This document shows positions 24,725 to 32,903 of a DNA stretch of 60,939 nucleotides, piece by piece. The position numbers and the translations under genes were made by a program. The notes under the pieces are model-generated. The model worked only from the letters and a program-made list of their open reading frames with translations, ran no database searches and was not told the origin of the DNA. The stretch's first letter is position 1; every line of letters starts with the position of its first letter. Location of the stretch: contig UROG01000010.1 in assembly GCA_900549485.1 (NCBI GenBank), positions 1 to 60,939 of the forward strand. The letters run 5' to 3'. Source of the DNA: an uncultured Eubacteriales bacterium (GTDB lineage: Bacteria > Bacillota > Clostridia > Oscillospirales > Oscillospiraceae).

Positions 24725-24753
24725 TTGACATTCTGTAATGCGGTTGATATATT
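24725..24753 (+). promoter_or_regulatory. Promoter of the aldolase/TRAP operon
   Basis: TTGACA (24725-24730), 17 bp, TATATT (24748-24753). It would give a leader of about 150 bases before the first gene; that leader is AT-rich and shows no ORF. Confidence 0.65.
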
Positions 24754-24911
24754 CAAAATATAATTGGGAGATTGTTTTTTGGCGGTTTGTTACAACTTTT
24801 GAACGAAGCGCGCTTATAACAATATGCATTATTTTACAAAATCGGGTGTAAAGCCGCTGCGTGCAGTTCAATACGGGCAATTTTGACTAAAAAAGGGCGT
24901 GAAATTTCAAA

Positions 24912-25685
24912 ATGAACAAATTCAAAGAGAAGCTTATTTCAGGGCAGCATCTTATCGGCTTTGAGGTTGACCTGACCGACCCGTGTATTTCGGAAATGGT
25001 TGGGGCGCTCGGCTTTGACTATCTGTGGATAGACACGGAGCATGAGGCAATGGACTATGAAACGGTGCTGATGCAGATAATCGCCTGCAAGGCGGGAGGC
25101 GCTGCGTCGATAGTGCGCATACCGTTCAATGAGCCGTATCTTGCAAAGCGTGTGCTTGAAATGGGACCCGACGGGATAATTTTCCCGATGGTCAATTCCG
25201 CGAAGGAAGCACAGGACGCTATGGATGCCTGCCTCTATCCGCCGCTGGGGAAGCGCGGCTTCGGCCCGCGCAGAGCCTGCAAATACTGCGCGGAGGATCT
25301 TTTCGGATATATTGAGGATGCGCCGGAGCGTATGTGCCGCTTTGTCCAGCTTGAGCATGCGGACGCGATAGGCGACCTTGACAATATGCTCAAAGTAAAG
25401 TACATAGACGGCTTTATCGTCGGTCCGTGCGACCTGTCCGGCTCGATAGGGCATCTTAATGATATATTCCATCCGGATGTTCTTGCGCTTATAGACACGG
25501 CTGTCGCAAAATGCAAGGCTGCGGGCGTTCCCATAGGTATAGCGGTGGGCGCCAACGGTGAAGAGGATGTACGCTTCTGGTTTGACAGAGGCTTCCAGTT
25601 CATCTCCGCAGGAAGCGACATGAGCGCCATTGTGAATACCGCGAAAAGCCAGAGCGAAATGATGCGCCGTGTCTTTCATGACTGA
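24912..25685 (+). CDS. HpcH/HpaI-type class II aldolase, copy 1
   Basis: 257 residues of the HpcH/HpaI aldolase/citrate-lyase beta family, pyruvate-forming metal-dependent aldolases that cleave 4-hydroxy-2-oxo acids. Key segments: FDYLWIDTEHEAMD (catalytic His region), IVRIPFN (Arg), MGPDGIIFPMVNSAKEA (Glu/metal region is altered to Asp) and KRGFGPRRA. The later metal Asp is in FIVGPCDLSGS. It is the first gene of the LacI-controlled operon and is about half identical by eye to the copy at 28610. The likely role is cleavage of an imported sugar-acid derivative to pyruvate plus an aldehyde. Confidence 0.9.
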   Translation: MNKFKEKLISGQHLIGFEVDLTDPCISEMVGALGFDYLWIDTEHEAMDYETVLMQIIACKAGGAASIVRIPFNEPYLAKRVLEMGPDGIIFPMVNSAKEAQDAMDACLYPPLGKRGFGPRRACKYCAEDLFGYIEDAPERMCRFVQLEHADAIGDLDNMLKVKYIDGFIVGPCDLSGSIGHLNDIFHPDVLALIDTAVAKCKAAGVPIGIAVGANGEEDVRFWFDRGFQFISAGSDMSAIVNTAKSQSEMMRRVFHD

Positions 25686-25731
25686 GTGTTAAATTTGTTA
25701 AATAAAAAAAGAGAGAAAAGGAGTGGTTAAT

Positions 25732-26244
25732 TTGACAGGGTTTGTCCCAACCGTCAAAAAATACCTTGAAAAAGCCATTGACGTTATGCTTGTCTTTTTC
25801 CTGTCGGGTATTTTTGTGATCGGAATATGTCAGGTGCTTTGGAGATGGATACTCAAGGATCCGATCACGTGGTCAGAGGAAGCTATTCAGCTTATCTATA
25901 TCTGGGTGTGCTATCTCGGCTGGTGCCTGGCGGAAAGAAAAGATGCGCATATCCGCATCACCGCGCTCATGAACGCCCTGCCGAAAAATGTGCAGAAGTG
26001 GCTTCAGGTATTCAACCATTTGCTGTGCATACTGTTCGCCGTGCTCATGGTCGTATACGGCATAAAGCTTGTCGGCATAGGCTCTATCCGCACAGGCATT
26101 GCGGTCAAGATAAACATGGGCGTCGTGTACGCCATGGGACCGTTGTGCAACCTTATCATAATATTCTATGAAATAGCGGGTCTTGTTGAGTGCGTCACCA
26201 AGGGACCCAGAGACTACAAGGAAAAGGGAGGAGACGAAGAATAA
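25732..26244 (+). CDS. dctQ: TRAP transporter small membrane subunit (DctQ)
   Basis: 170 residues from a TTG at 25732, eight bases after AAGGAG. An in-frame GTG at 25723 overlaps that site. Four membrane segments and the family motifs QVLWRWILKDPITWSEEA and LGWCLAERKDAHI are present. It forms the integral membrane complex with DctM. Its stop overlaps the DctM start as TAATG. Confidence 0.92.
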   Translation: MTGFVPTVKKYLEKAIDVMLVFFLSGIFVIGICQVLWRWILKDPITWSEEAIQLIYIWVCYLGWCLAERKDAHIRITALMNALPKNVQKWLQVFNHLLCILFAVLMVVYGIKLVGIGSIRTGIAVKINMGVVYAMGPLCNLIIIFYEIAGLVECVTKGPRDYKEKGGDEE

Positions 26245-27527
26245 TGGCGCCGATGACGATAGCTCTTATTACGTTTATTGTTTTGCTTTTTTCCGGACTT
26301 CCCCTCTATGTAAATCTCGGGTTGTCCTCGTTCCTGTATATGTTCCTTACCGGTACGCAGCCGGTCATTACCGTGCAGCGTATAACGCAGGCGGCAAATT
26401 CCTTCACAATGATTGCCGCGCCGTTCTTCATCCTCATGGGCAACCTGATGAATACGGGCGGCGTTACAAGAAGGCTGTTCCGCTTTGCGAACACGATAGT
26501 CGGTTCTATCCCCGGCGGCATGGGTCATGCCAACGTTCTCTGCTCGGCAATGTTTGCGGGTATGTCCGGCACGGCAGTCGCCGACGCGGGTGGCCTTGGA
26601 AACATTGAGATAGAGGCAATGCGCGATCTGGGATACGACGATGATTTCTCCTGCGCGGTCACTGCCGCGTCCTCTGTTCTGGGACCGATCATTCCGCCGT
26701 CCCTGCCGATGGTCATTCTCTGCGTCACGGTAAGCGCCTCGATAGGCAGATGTTTTGTCGGCGGCGTTATCCCCGGCATACTTATGGCGAGCGCCATGTG
26801 TGTACTCGTCGCTTACTATGCGAGAAAGCGCCATTATCCGAGAAACGCGAAGCCCAGTCTCAAAGTAGTCTGGGAGTCGTTCAGAGAGGCAATATTTGCT
26901 CTGCTCTCTCCGGTGATCCTCTTTGTCGCAATATACTCCGGCATCGTTACCACCACCGAGGCGGCGGTCGTTGCGTCGCTCTATTCCCTGATAGTCGGTC
27001 TTTATGCGTACAAGGATCTCAAGTGGAAGGATCTTCCGGAGGTCATGCTTGCCACCTGCGAGACGACGGGCGTTGTTCTGGCAATCGTTATGACGGCGAA
27101 CATCTTCGGATACATCCTCTCCATCGCGCAGGTTCCCCAGACGATCTCCAGAGTGCTCACAAGCATCGACAGCAAATTTGTTTTCCTTATCGTTGTCAAT
27201 CTCTTCCTGCTCGTTGTGGGCTGCTTCATGGAAGGAACCGCGGCGATACTTATCCTTGGACCTATTCTTATCCCGGCGATGGTTGCAATGGGCGTTTCGC
27301 AGACGCAGGCCTGCCTTATCATGATACTCAACCTCATGATAGGCGTTATCACACCGCCGGTCGGAGTTGTTCTCTATGTCGTTTCAAATGTTGCGAAGGT
27401 TCCGGCACAGCGGGTCATAAAGGCGACAACGCCGTTCCTGCTGCCGCTGTTTATCGTGCTCATGATAGTTACCTTTGTCCCCGCCGTCACCAACTGGCTG
27501 CCAAACCTCATTTACGGTGCGGGCTGA
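26244..27527 (+). CDS. dctM: TRAP transporter large permease (DctM)
   Basis: 427 residues, about 12 membrane segments, with DctM hallmarks: an FSGLPLYVNLGLSS opening, GGMGHANVLCSAMFAGMSGT, ADAGGLGNIEIEAM, and a second half with TEGTAAILILGPILIPA-like sequence and NLMIGVITPPVGVVLY. It catalyses Na+-driven uptake of the solute delivered by the DctP protein. Translationally coupled to dctQ. Confidence 0.94.
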   Translation: MAPMTIALITFIVLLFSGLPLYVNLGLSSFLYMFLTGTQPVITVQRITQAANSFTMIAAPFFILMGNLMNTGGVTRRLFRFANTIVGSIPGGMGHANVLCSAMFAGMSGTAVADAGGLGNIEIEAMRDLGYDDDFSCAVTAASSVLGPIIPPSLPMVILCVTVSASIGRCFVGGVIPGILMASAMCVLVAYYARKRHYPRNAKPSLKVVWESFREAIFALLSPVILFVAIYSGIVTTTEAAVVASLYSLIVGLYAYKDLKWKDLPEVMLATCETTGVVLAIVMTANIFGYILSIAQVPQTISRVLTSIDSKFVFLIVVNLFLLVVGCFMEGTAAILILGPILIPAMVAMGVSQTQACLIMILNLMIGVITPPVGVVLYVVSNVAKVPAQRVIKATTPFLLPLFIVLMIVTFVPAVTNWLPNLIYGAG

Positions 27528-27586
27528 TATAAACCGCAGTTAACGGGTATGACCCGATGCTGAAAATAAAATAAATGGAGGAAAAC

Positions 27587-28549
27587 ATGAAGAAAATTCT
27601 TGCAATGGTTCTTGCGCTGTGCATGCTGGCCGCTCTTGGCACCGCCGCGTTTGCAGCAGACAAAAAGACCGAGCTCAAGTGGGGCTCCGTCCACACCGAA
27701 GATCACCTCGCAACCCAGATGATGATGAAGGCCATCGACGAGATAAACGAAAAGGCCGAAAACATCCACATCACCGGCTACCCCAACAGCGTTCTGGGCG
27801 GCTCTCAGGACCTTGTTGAGGGCGTTCAGGCAGGCCTTGTAGACATTATCACCGAAGGTCCCGCTCAGTTCGGCACTATGATCCCCAAAGCATCTCAGGT
27901 CGAAGCTCCGTTCCTTTATCAGAGCGTTGACCACATGATGACGGCTCTTAACGGCGAGTATAAGAATGTTCTCAACGAACTGTTTGACGCCATTGGCGTC
28001 AAGATTGCCGGTACATTCTACTACGGCACCCGTCAGCTCACCGTCAACAAGGAAGTTCATACTCTTGCCGACCTCAAGGGCATGAAGATCCGTGTTCCCC
28101 AGGCGGATATGTACGTCAAGATGATCGAGGCATGGGACGCTGCACCCACTCCTATGGCTCTCGGCGACCTCTATCTTGCTTTGCAGACCGGCACCGTTGA
28201 CGGTCAGGAGAACCCCCTCACCACCTACAATGCACAGAAGTTCTATGAGACGAACGCAAAGTACATCATCCTCACCGACCACATTATCTGCCCCAATATG
28301 GTCTTCATAAATGAAGCGCTTTACAACAGCTTCTCCGACAACGACAAGAAGGTCTTTGACGAGGCAATTGCAAACGCAGTCGCATGGATGACCGAGCAGC
28401 AGGAGGAAGCGGAAGCTTCCATGGCTTCCGAGCTTGAGAAGAAGGGCTGCACAGTCATAACGCCCGACGAGACTATCAAGGAAGCTACCATTCCCTACAT
28501 CAAGCCTCTGGTTGAAGACTGGGATCTCATCCAGTCCTACGTGAAGTAA
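27587..28549 (+). CDS. dctP: TRAP transporter solute-binding protein (DctP)
   Basis: 320 residues with GGAGG upstream of ATG 27587. The signal peptide MKKILAMVLALCMLAALGTAAFA carries an AFA cleavage site and no lipobox. DctP-family features include LGGSQDLVEGVQAGLVDI, FYYGTRQLTVNK, LKGMKIRVPQ (the Arg that binds ligand carboxylate), and LALQTGTVDGQENP. It captures a carboxylate, probably a sugar acid given the flanking aldolases. A GAAA-loop hairpin follows the gene, as is common for highly expressed binding proteins. Confidence 0.94.
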   Translation: MKKILAMVLALCMLAALGTAAFAADKKTELKWGSVHTEDHLATQMMMKAIDEINEKAENIHITGYPNSVLGGSQDLVEGVQAGLVDIITEGPAQFGTMIPKASQVEAPFLYQSVDHMMTALNGEYKNVLNELFDAIGVKIAGTFYYGTRQLTVNKEVHTLADLKGMKIRVPQADMYVKMIEAWDAAPTPMALGDLYLALQTGTVDGQENPLTTYNAQKFYETNAKYIILTDHIICPNMVFINEALYNSFSDNDKKVFDEAIANAVAWMTEQQEEAEASMASELEKKGCTVITPDETIKEATIPYIKPLVEDWDLIQSYVK

Positions 28550-28564
28550 AAAAACAGCCGAACC

Positions 28565-28586
28565 GCGGGAAGGGAAACCTTCCCGC
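28565..28586 (+). promoter_or_regulatory. Intercistronic hairpin after dctP
   Basis: Perfect 9-bp stem GCGGGAAGG / CCTTCCCGC closed by a GAAA tetraloop, without a U-tract. It probably protects the dctP message from 3' decay rather than terminating fully. Confidence 0.65.
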
Positions 28587-28609
28587 AAGCTATAAAAGGA
28601 TATTTCAAT

Positions 28610-29383
28610 ATGAACAAGCTTAGAGAAAAACTAAACAGCGGCAAAACCGCTATCGGCTCGCACATATCACTTTCGGACTCAAGCGTGACCGAAATAATGG
28701 GCGATATGGGCTTTGATTACCTCTGGATAGATATGGAGCATACATCCATGTCGCGTGAGGATCTGAGAAATCACCTTGTTGCCGCACGGGCGACCGGCGT
28801 TTCGCCGATAGTGCGCATACCGGAGGTCTCTCAGGTTCAGGCAAAGCCTATCCTTGAAATGGGGCCGGAGGGCATCGTATTTCCCCAGGTCAACTCATAC
28901 GAACTGGCGCTTGAAGCCGTTGCGGCGTGCAGATATCCGCCCGTCGGAAACCGCGGCTGGGGTCCGCGCAGGGCGATGCACTTCGGTGCGGATATGACCG
29001 CGCAGGAGTATATACGCTCATCCGATGATATTCTTACGATTTTGCAGTTTGAAAACATCGCCGCCTATAAAGAACTGGATAAAATACTCTCTATCGAAGG
29101 TCTTGATGTGATAATGCTTGGTCCGTGCGATCTGGCATCGTCAATGGGACATATCGGCGATTGGTTCAATCCCGAGGTCGAGGCCGTTGTGGACGATGTG
29201 TTTGCGCGCGTACATAAGGGCGGCAAGAAGATGGGCGTTTCCATAGGACTGTTCGGCACAGACGTAATACGCCGTTATCAGCAGCGCAATGTGGACATGA
29301 TCTCCGTCGCCGCGGATTCCGATTATATTGTGGCAGGCGGCAAACAGATTTATGCCCAGATGCAGGATATATTCCTTAAATGA
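28610..29383 (+). CDS. HpcH/HpaI-type class II aldolase, copy 2
   Basis: 257 residues, the same length as and paralogous to the 24912 gene. It has FDYLWIDMEHTSMS, PIVRIPEVS, MGPEGIVFPQVNS (metal Glu present here), NRGWGPRRAMHFG and VIMLGPCDLASSMG. It thus keeps the canonical GPEG metal ligand where copy 1 has GPDG. An AAAGGA site precedes the ATG. Probably cleaves a related 2-oxo-3-deoxy acid, or both copies act on epimers or form a heteromer. Confidence 0.9.
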   Translation: MNKLREKLNSGKTAIGSHISLSDSSVTEIMGDMGFDYLWIDMEHTSMSREDLRNHLVAARATGVSPIVRIPEVSQVQAKPILEMGPEGIVFPQVNSYELALEAVAACRYPPVGNRGWGPRRAMHFGADMTAQEYIRSSDDILTILQFENIAAYKELDKILSIEGLDVIMLGPCDLASSMGHIGDWFNPEVEAVVDDVFARVHKGGKKMGVSIGLFGTDVIRRYQQRNVDMISVAADSDYIVAGGKQIYAQMQDIFLK

Positions 29384-29397
29384 TTTAGGAGACAGTT

Positions 29398-30321
29398 ATG
29401 GCTTTTGAAATTGCTCCCGGTGTGTTTCCGGTAATGATAACGCCGTGGAAGGAGGACAATACCCCTGATTTCAAGGCGATCGAGGCGCTTACCGATTGGT
29501 ATATTGAAAAGGGCTGCGACGGTATTTTCGCAATATGCCAGTCATCCGAGATGATGTATCTTTCCGAGCAGGAAAAGCTGGATATTGCAAGGTGCGTCGC
29601 GGAAACAGCCGCCGGAAGAATACAGATAGTCGCCTCCGGACATACCGCCTGCGACACCGTCACGCAATACCGCGAGATCGAAAACATGATGAAGATACCG
29701 GGCATCGGGGCATATGTCCTCGTCTCCAACCGCCTTGACATCAAGAAGGAAGGGGAGACGGCGTTCAGAAAGTGCGTTGACGATATTTTCAGAACATTTC
29801 CCGAAATTTCATTCGGCATTTATGAGTGTCCTGCCCCGTGGAAAAGACTGCTTACGACCGAGTTCCTGCATGATTATGCTTCCTCCGGACAGCTCGTTTT
29901 CCTCAAGGATACCTGCTGTGACTTTGAGCTTATCCATGAGAGAATAGACGCCGTGCGCGGAACGCCGCTCAAAATATACAACGCCAACTGTCAATCGTGG
30001 TATGATACGCTCTGCTACGGCGCGGCGGGATACAGCGGCGTTATGGCCAATTTCCACCCCGATCTTTATAAATACTGCGTCACGCATAAGGATTCCGACC
30101 CGGAAAAGGCCAAGCTCGTCGCGGACTTCCTCTGCATGGCAGGCATGATCGAACGCACCTGCTATCCCGTAAGCTGCAAGTATTATCATCAGCTCAACGG
30201 TGTAAAAATGAGTACCTACTGCCGAAGTGCGGATCGATCCAATCTGCTCAATGCCGCCAAGGAAGAGGTATGGAGCCTTATAAGCCTTGAAAATCACATC
30301 CGCGCCATGATCGCCGGATAA
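29398..30321 (+). CDS. Dihydrodipicolinate synthase/N-acetylneuraminate lyase family aldolase (DapA-like)
   Basis: 307 residues, TIM-barrel class I aldolase. The Schiff-base Lys is in LVFLKDTCCD, the Tyr in FGIYECPAPW (YxxP type), and the N-terminal half has GIFAICQSSEMMYLSEQEK in place of the usual GTTGE carboxylate loop. The altered loop argues against a true lysine-biosynthesis DapA and for a catabolic lyase. It ends the LacI-type operon. With two HpcH/HpaI aldolases, the operon holds three pyruvate aldolases of two mechanisms. Confidence 0.9.
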   Translation: MAFEIAPGVFPVMITPWKEDNTPDFKAIEALTDWYIEKGCDGIFAICQSSEMMYLSEQEKLDIARCVAETAAGRIQIVASGHTACDTVTQYREIENMMKIPGIGAYVLVSNRLDIKKEGETAFRKCVDDIFRTFPEISFGIYECPAPWKRLLTTEFLHDYASSGQLVFLKDTCCDFELIHERIDAVRGTPLKIYNANCQSWYDTLCYGAAGYSGVMANFHPDLYKYCVTHKDSDPEKAKLVADFLCMAGMIERTCYPVSCKYYHQLNGVKMSTYCRSADRSNLLNAAKEEVWSLISLENHIRAMIAG

Positions 30322-30335
30322 CAGCAGCATAACAG

Positions 30336-30377
30336 AAAAAGGATGCACGGTTTAGAATGAAGCCGTACATCCTTTTT
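30336..30377 (+). terminator. Terminator of the aldolase/TRAP operon
   Basis: Stem AAAAAGGATG...CATCCTTTTT with an inner ACGGTTT / AAGCCGT extension, about 15 bases after the last stop, with U-tract. Confidence 0.8.
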
Positions 30378-30479
30378 ATATTTGTCTGGAAAAATCGGCC
30401 GACTTATGGTATTATTTATAAATAACACCGAATTGTTCGGGAAATGACCCGAAAATCAGTATAAATAAGAGGTGCTGCT

Positions 30480-31568
30480 ATGAATGACGCGGTAGTCATA
30501 TTTGTTATTTTCAGCTTTCTGGGCTGGGTCTGGGAAAGCGTTTATTGCTCGATATGCAAGCGCAAATGGGCAAACCGCGGCTTTTTATACGGTCCTGTGT
30601 GCCCTATTTACGGCTTCGGCTGCGTTCTGGGCTTTTTTACATACAATGCCGCTGTAAGCGGCGTCCTGCCCGACCTGACATTCTGGCAGGTGTTCATTGT
30701 CGGCTTTGTCGTCAGCATGATTCTGGAGTACCCGACCTCGTGGCTGCTTGAGAAGCTTTTCAATGCGCGGTGGTGGGATTACAGCAATGTCCCGATGAAT
30801 ATCAACGGCAGAACCAGCGTGCCGACGTCTGCGGCTTTCGGTGCGGCGGCCATTGCGATCATGAAATGGGTGATGCCGTTCACGCTGTCGGTACTCAGCG
30901 GTATTCCGCAATGGGTGATAAATCTGGCGGCGCTCATATTCGTCGCGGTCTTGTCGGCAGACCTTACGCTGACCGTTTCCGCTCTGACGGATTTCCAGCG
31001 GCAGGTAGCGGAGCTGGACAACGCGTTCCAGAACCATATGACGGAAACGGTATATCAGATAATAAACTCGAAAAATCACTTCTCCCGCAACGCGATCAAC
31101 AGAGTGCAGAAATTCAGGCATCCGATACGTGCGAACGGCGAGGCTCGCAAGCTGAGGAAAGAAAAGTTCAGCGAGCTTATGAAGAAATACATGGAGACGC
31201 CCGAATATGCACAGCATAGGAATACAACGGCACCGGAGCATTATGAAAACGTCGCGTGGATAAGCTTCCTGATCAACGAGCGTCTGCATCTCAACGCGGA
31301 CGAAAAAGAGCTTGTCGAGGCGGCAATGCTGCATGATTTCAATCTGAACGGACTGCCCGATGAGGAAGAGGGCAAAACGACCTGCGAAGCCGGGAACGGC
31401 AGCGCCGGAAAAACCGCCGGAGAGAATGCGGAGGGCACTAAGATGTCCGTCAGGAGCCATATGTGGCCGGGGAAGATCGGCAAGATCCCGAAATCCAAGG
31501 AGACGGCAATACTCCGCTTTGCGGATAAGTACTGCGCTCTGGTTGAAATGCTGAGAGTCGGCAAATGA
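30480..31568 (+). CDS. CmpB-type (putative ABC-transporter type IV) membrane protein with cytoplasmic HD-like tail
   Basis: 362 residues, GAGGTG upstream of ATG. The N-terminal ~165 residues carry five to six membrane helices and FLGWVWESVYCSICKRKWAN with GFLYGPVCPIYGFG, the signature of the ABC_trans_CmpB family. A coiled, charged cytoplasmic region follows (about 170-260). A C-terminal segment contains ELVEAAMLHDF and RFADKYCALVEML, reminiscent of an HD domain but interrupted by a Gly/Glu/Lys-rich insert (about 300-325). Family members usually stop after the coiled part. Function unknown. Monocistronic. Confidence 0.75.
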   Translation: MNDAVVIFVIFSFLGWVWESVYCSICKRKWANRGFLYGPVCPIYGFGCVLGFFTYNAAVSGVLPDLTFWQVFIVGFVVSMILEYPTSWLLEKLFNARWWDYSNVPMNINGRTSVPTSAAFGAAAIAIMKWVMPFTLSVLSGIPQWVINLAALIFVAVLSADLTLTVSALTDFQRQVAELDNAFQNHMTETVYQIINSKNHFSRNAINRVQKFRHPIRANGEARKLRKEKFSELMKKYMETPEYAQHRNTTAPEHYENVAWISFLINERLHLNADEKELVEAAMLHDFNLNGLPDEEEGKTTCEAGNGSAGKTAGENAEGTKMSVRSHMWPGKIGKIPKSKETAILRFADKYCALVEMLRVGK

Positions 31569-31600
31569 CAGCTTGATCCAATAACAGTGTTATACGGTGC

Positions 31601-31648
31601 AAAAGACCTTTGCCTTGGGAAATACGATTCCGTGGGCAAAGGTCTTTT
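31601..31648. terminator. Bidirectional terminator (CmpB-like gene and glycerate kinase gene)
   Basis: 14-bp perfect stem AAAAGACCTTTGCC / GGCAAAGGTCTTTT, A/T tracts on both sides, between convergent genes and two bases from the kinase stop. Confidence 0.85.
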
Positions 31649-31650
31649 TT

Positions 31651-32877
31651 CTATCCTATCAGCAAAACCGACAGGTCGTTTACGTTTGTTCCGGTGGCGC
31701 CCGTTCTGATAAGACCGCCGCTTTTCTCCAGCGCGTGATACGCGTCATTGTTTTGCAGGGTTTCATAGATGTCAACACCCTGCTTTTTGAGCAGCGCCCT
31801 GGTGAAGCCGTCGGCATATCCGCCGGCCGCGTCGGTGGGACCGTCAGTCCCGTCCGAGCCGACGGAAAACACACAGACGTTTTCAAGCCCCGCAATGCCG
31901 TCCGCCGCGGCAAGCGCGATCTCCTGATTCCTGCCGCCTAAGCCGCTGCCGGTAAGATGCACAACGGTTTCACCGCCCGCGATAAACGCAAGCTTTTTGC
32001 CGGATGATGCGTATTTTTGCGCGATGTTCGCAAGAAATACACCCGCATCACGCGCCGTACAGCTCAGGGATGAGGTCAGTATAAAGGGCTTATACCCAAG
32101 CGCCGAACAGGTTTTTTCCGCCGACAGGCAAAGTTGCGTCACGCTGCCGGTGATACGCGTTTCCACATTGTCAAGCTCTTTCGGCGTTTCCGCGTCAAGA
32201 AGCGCCTTCATCCGCTCCGTAAGTGTAAGGCCGTAGCGTTCGGCAAGTGCCTTTGCCTCGGCGGCGGTGGAGCTGTCCGGCGCGGCAGGACCGGAGGCGA
32301 TCATGTCAAGCCGGTCGCCGATAACATCGGACAGCACGACCGCATATACCTTCGCCGGTGCGCACAGCTTTGCAAAGCGCCCGCCCTTGACGGCGGAAAA
32401 ACGCTTGCGCAGAGTGTTTATCTCAACAATGTCCGCGCCGGACGCCAGAAGCTCCCTTGTGAGACGCTCCATATCCTCAACCGGTATGAGCGGCTTTTCA
32501 AAAAGCGCCGAGCCGCCGCCCGACAGCAGGAAAACGACGTTATCCCCGCCGCCCAGCGGCTCAACCATATCAATGACCGCCTGCGTCGCGGCATAAGTGT
32601 CGGCGTCGGGAACGGGATGCCCCGCCTCGTATACTCTGAATCCGGCGATATCCCCGTCGGCGTAGCCGTGCTTCGTGACGACTATGCCTTCCTTTATCCT
32701 GCCGTGCAGAACCTCTGCGGCGCTTCGCCCCATCTCCCATGCCGCCTTGCCCACGGCAACGACGTATATGTTCCCTTCGGGGCTGAAATCGTTCAGCGCC
32801 GCCCTGACGGCGTTGTGCGGAAGCGCGGCGTCTATCGCACGGCGGATCACTTCGTCCGCGTCTTTTCTCAATGACAT
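31651..32877 (-). CDS. Glycerate 2-kinase (MOFRL family)
   Basis: 408 residues with AAGGAG before ATG. Glycerate kinase type 2 motifs: VVAVGKAAWEMG, HPVPDA, FLLSGGGSALF, NTLRKRFSAVKGG and the C-terminal MOFRL domain with GGETVVHLTGSGLGGRNQE and SVGSDGTDGPTDAAGG. It converts D-glycerate to 2-phosphoglycerate with ATP. Its place beside the HpcH/HpaI operon recalls glucarate/galactarate catabolism, where the aldolase product tartronate semialdehyde is reduced to glycerate and phosphorylated, but no reductase gene is seen locally. Confidence 0.93.
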   Translation of the reverse strand: MSLRKDADEVIRRAIDAALPHNAVRAALNDFSPEGNIYVVAVGKAAWEMGRSAAEVLHGRIKEGIVVTKHGYADGDIAGFRVYEAGHPVPDADTYAATQAVIDMVEPLGGGDNVVFLLSGGGSALFEKPLIPVEDMERLTRELLASGADIVEINTLRKRFSAVKGGRFAKLCAPAKVYAVVLSDVIGDRLDMIASGPAAPDSSTAAEAKALAERYGLTLTERMKALLDAETPKELDNVETRITGSVTQLCLSAEKTCSALGYKPFILTSSLSCTARDAGVFLANIAQKYASSGKKLAFIAGGETVVHLTGSGLGGRNQEIALAAADGIAGLENVCVFSVGSDGTDGPTDAAGGYADGFTRALLKKQGVDIYETLQNNDAYHALEKSGGLIRTGATGTNVNDLSVLLIG

Positions 32878-32903
32878 TTTTTCTCCTTATTTACCGTTCT
32901 CAC

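Noticed and set aside
24754..24911. Riboswitch in the ~150-base leader of the aldolase/TRAP operon
   Set aside because: No known aptamer core and no terminator or anti-terminator pair could be recognised; the leader is simply AT-rich.
27512..28588. 358-codon minus-strand open frame opposite dctP
   Set aside because: Antisense shadow of a strongly supported TRAP binding protein.
29398..30321. Lysine-biosynthetic dapA
   Set aside because: The Schiff-base Lys is present, but the GTTGE loop is replaced and the gene sits in a catabolic TRAP operon without lysine genes.
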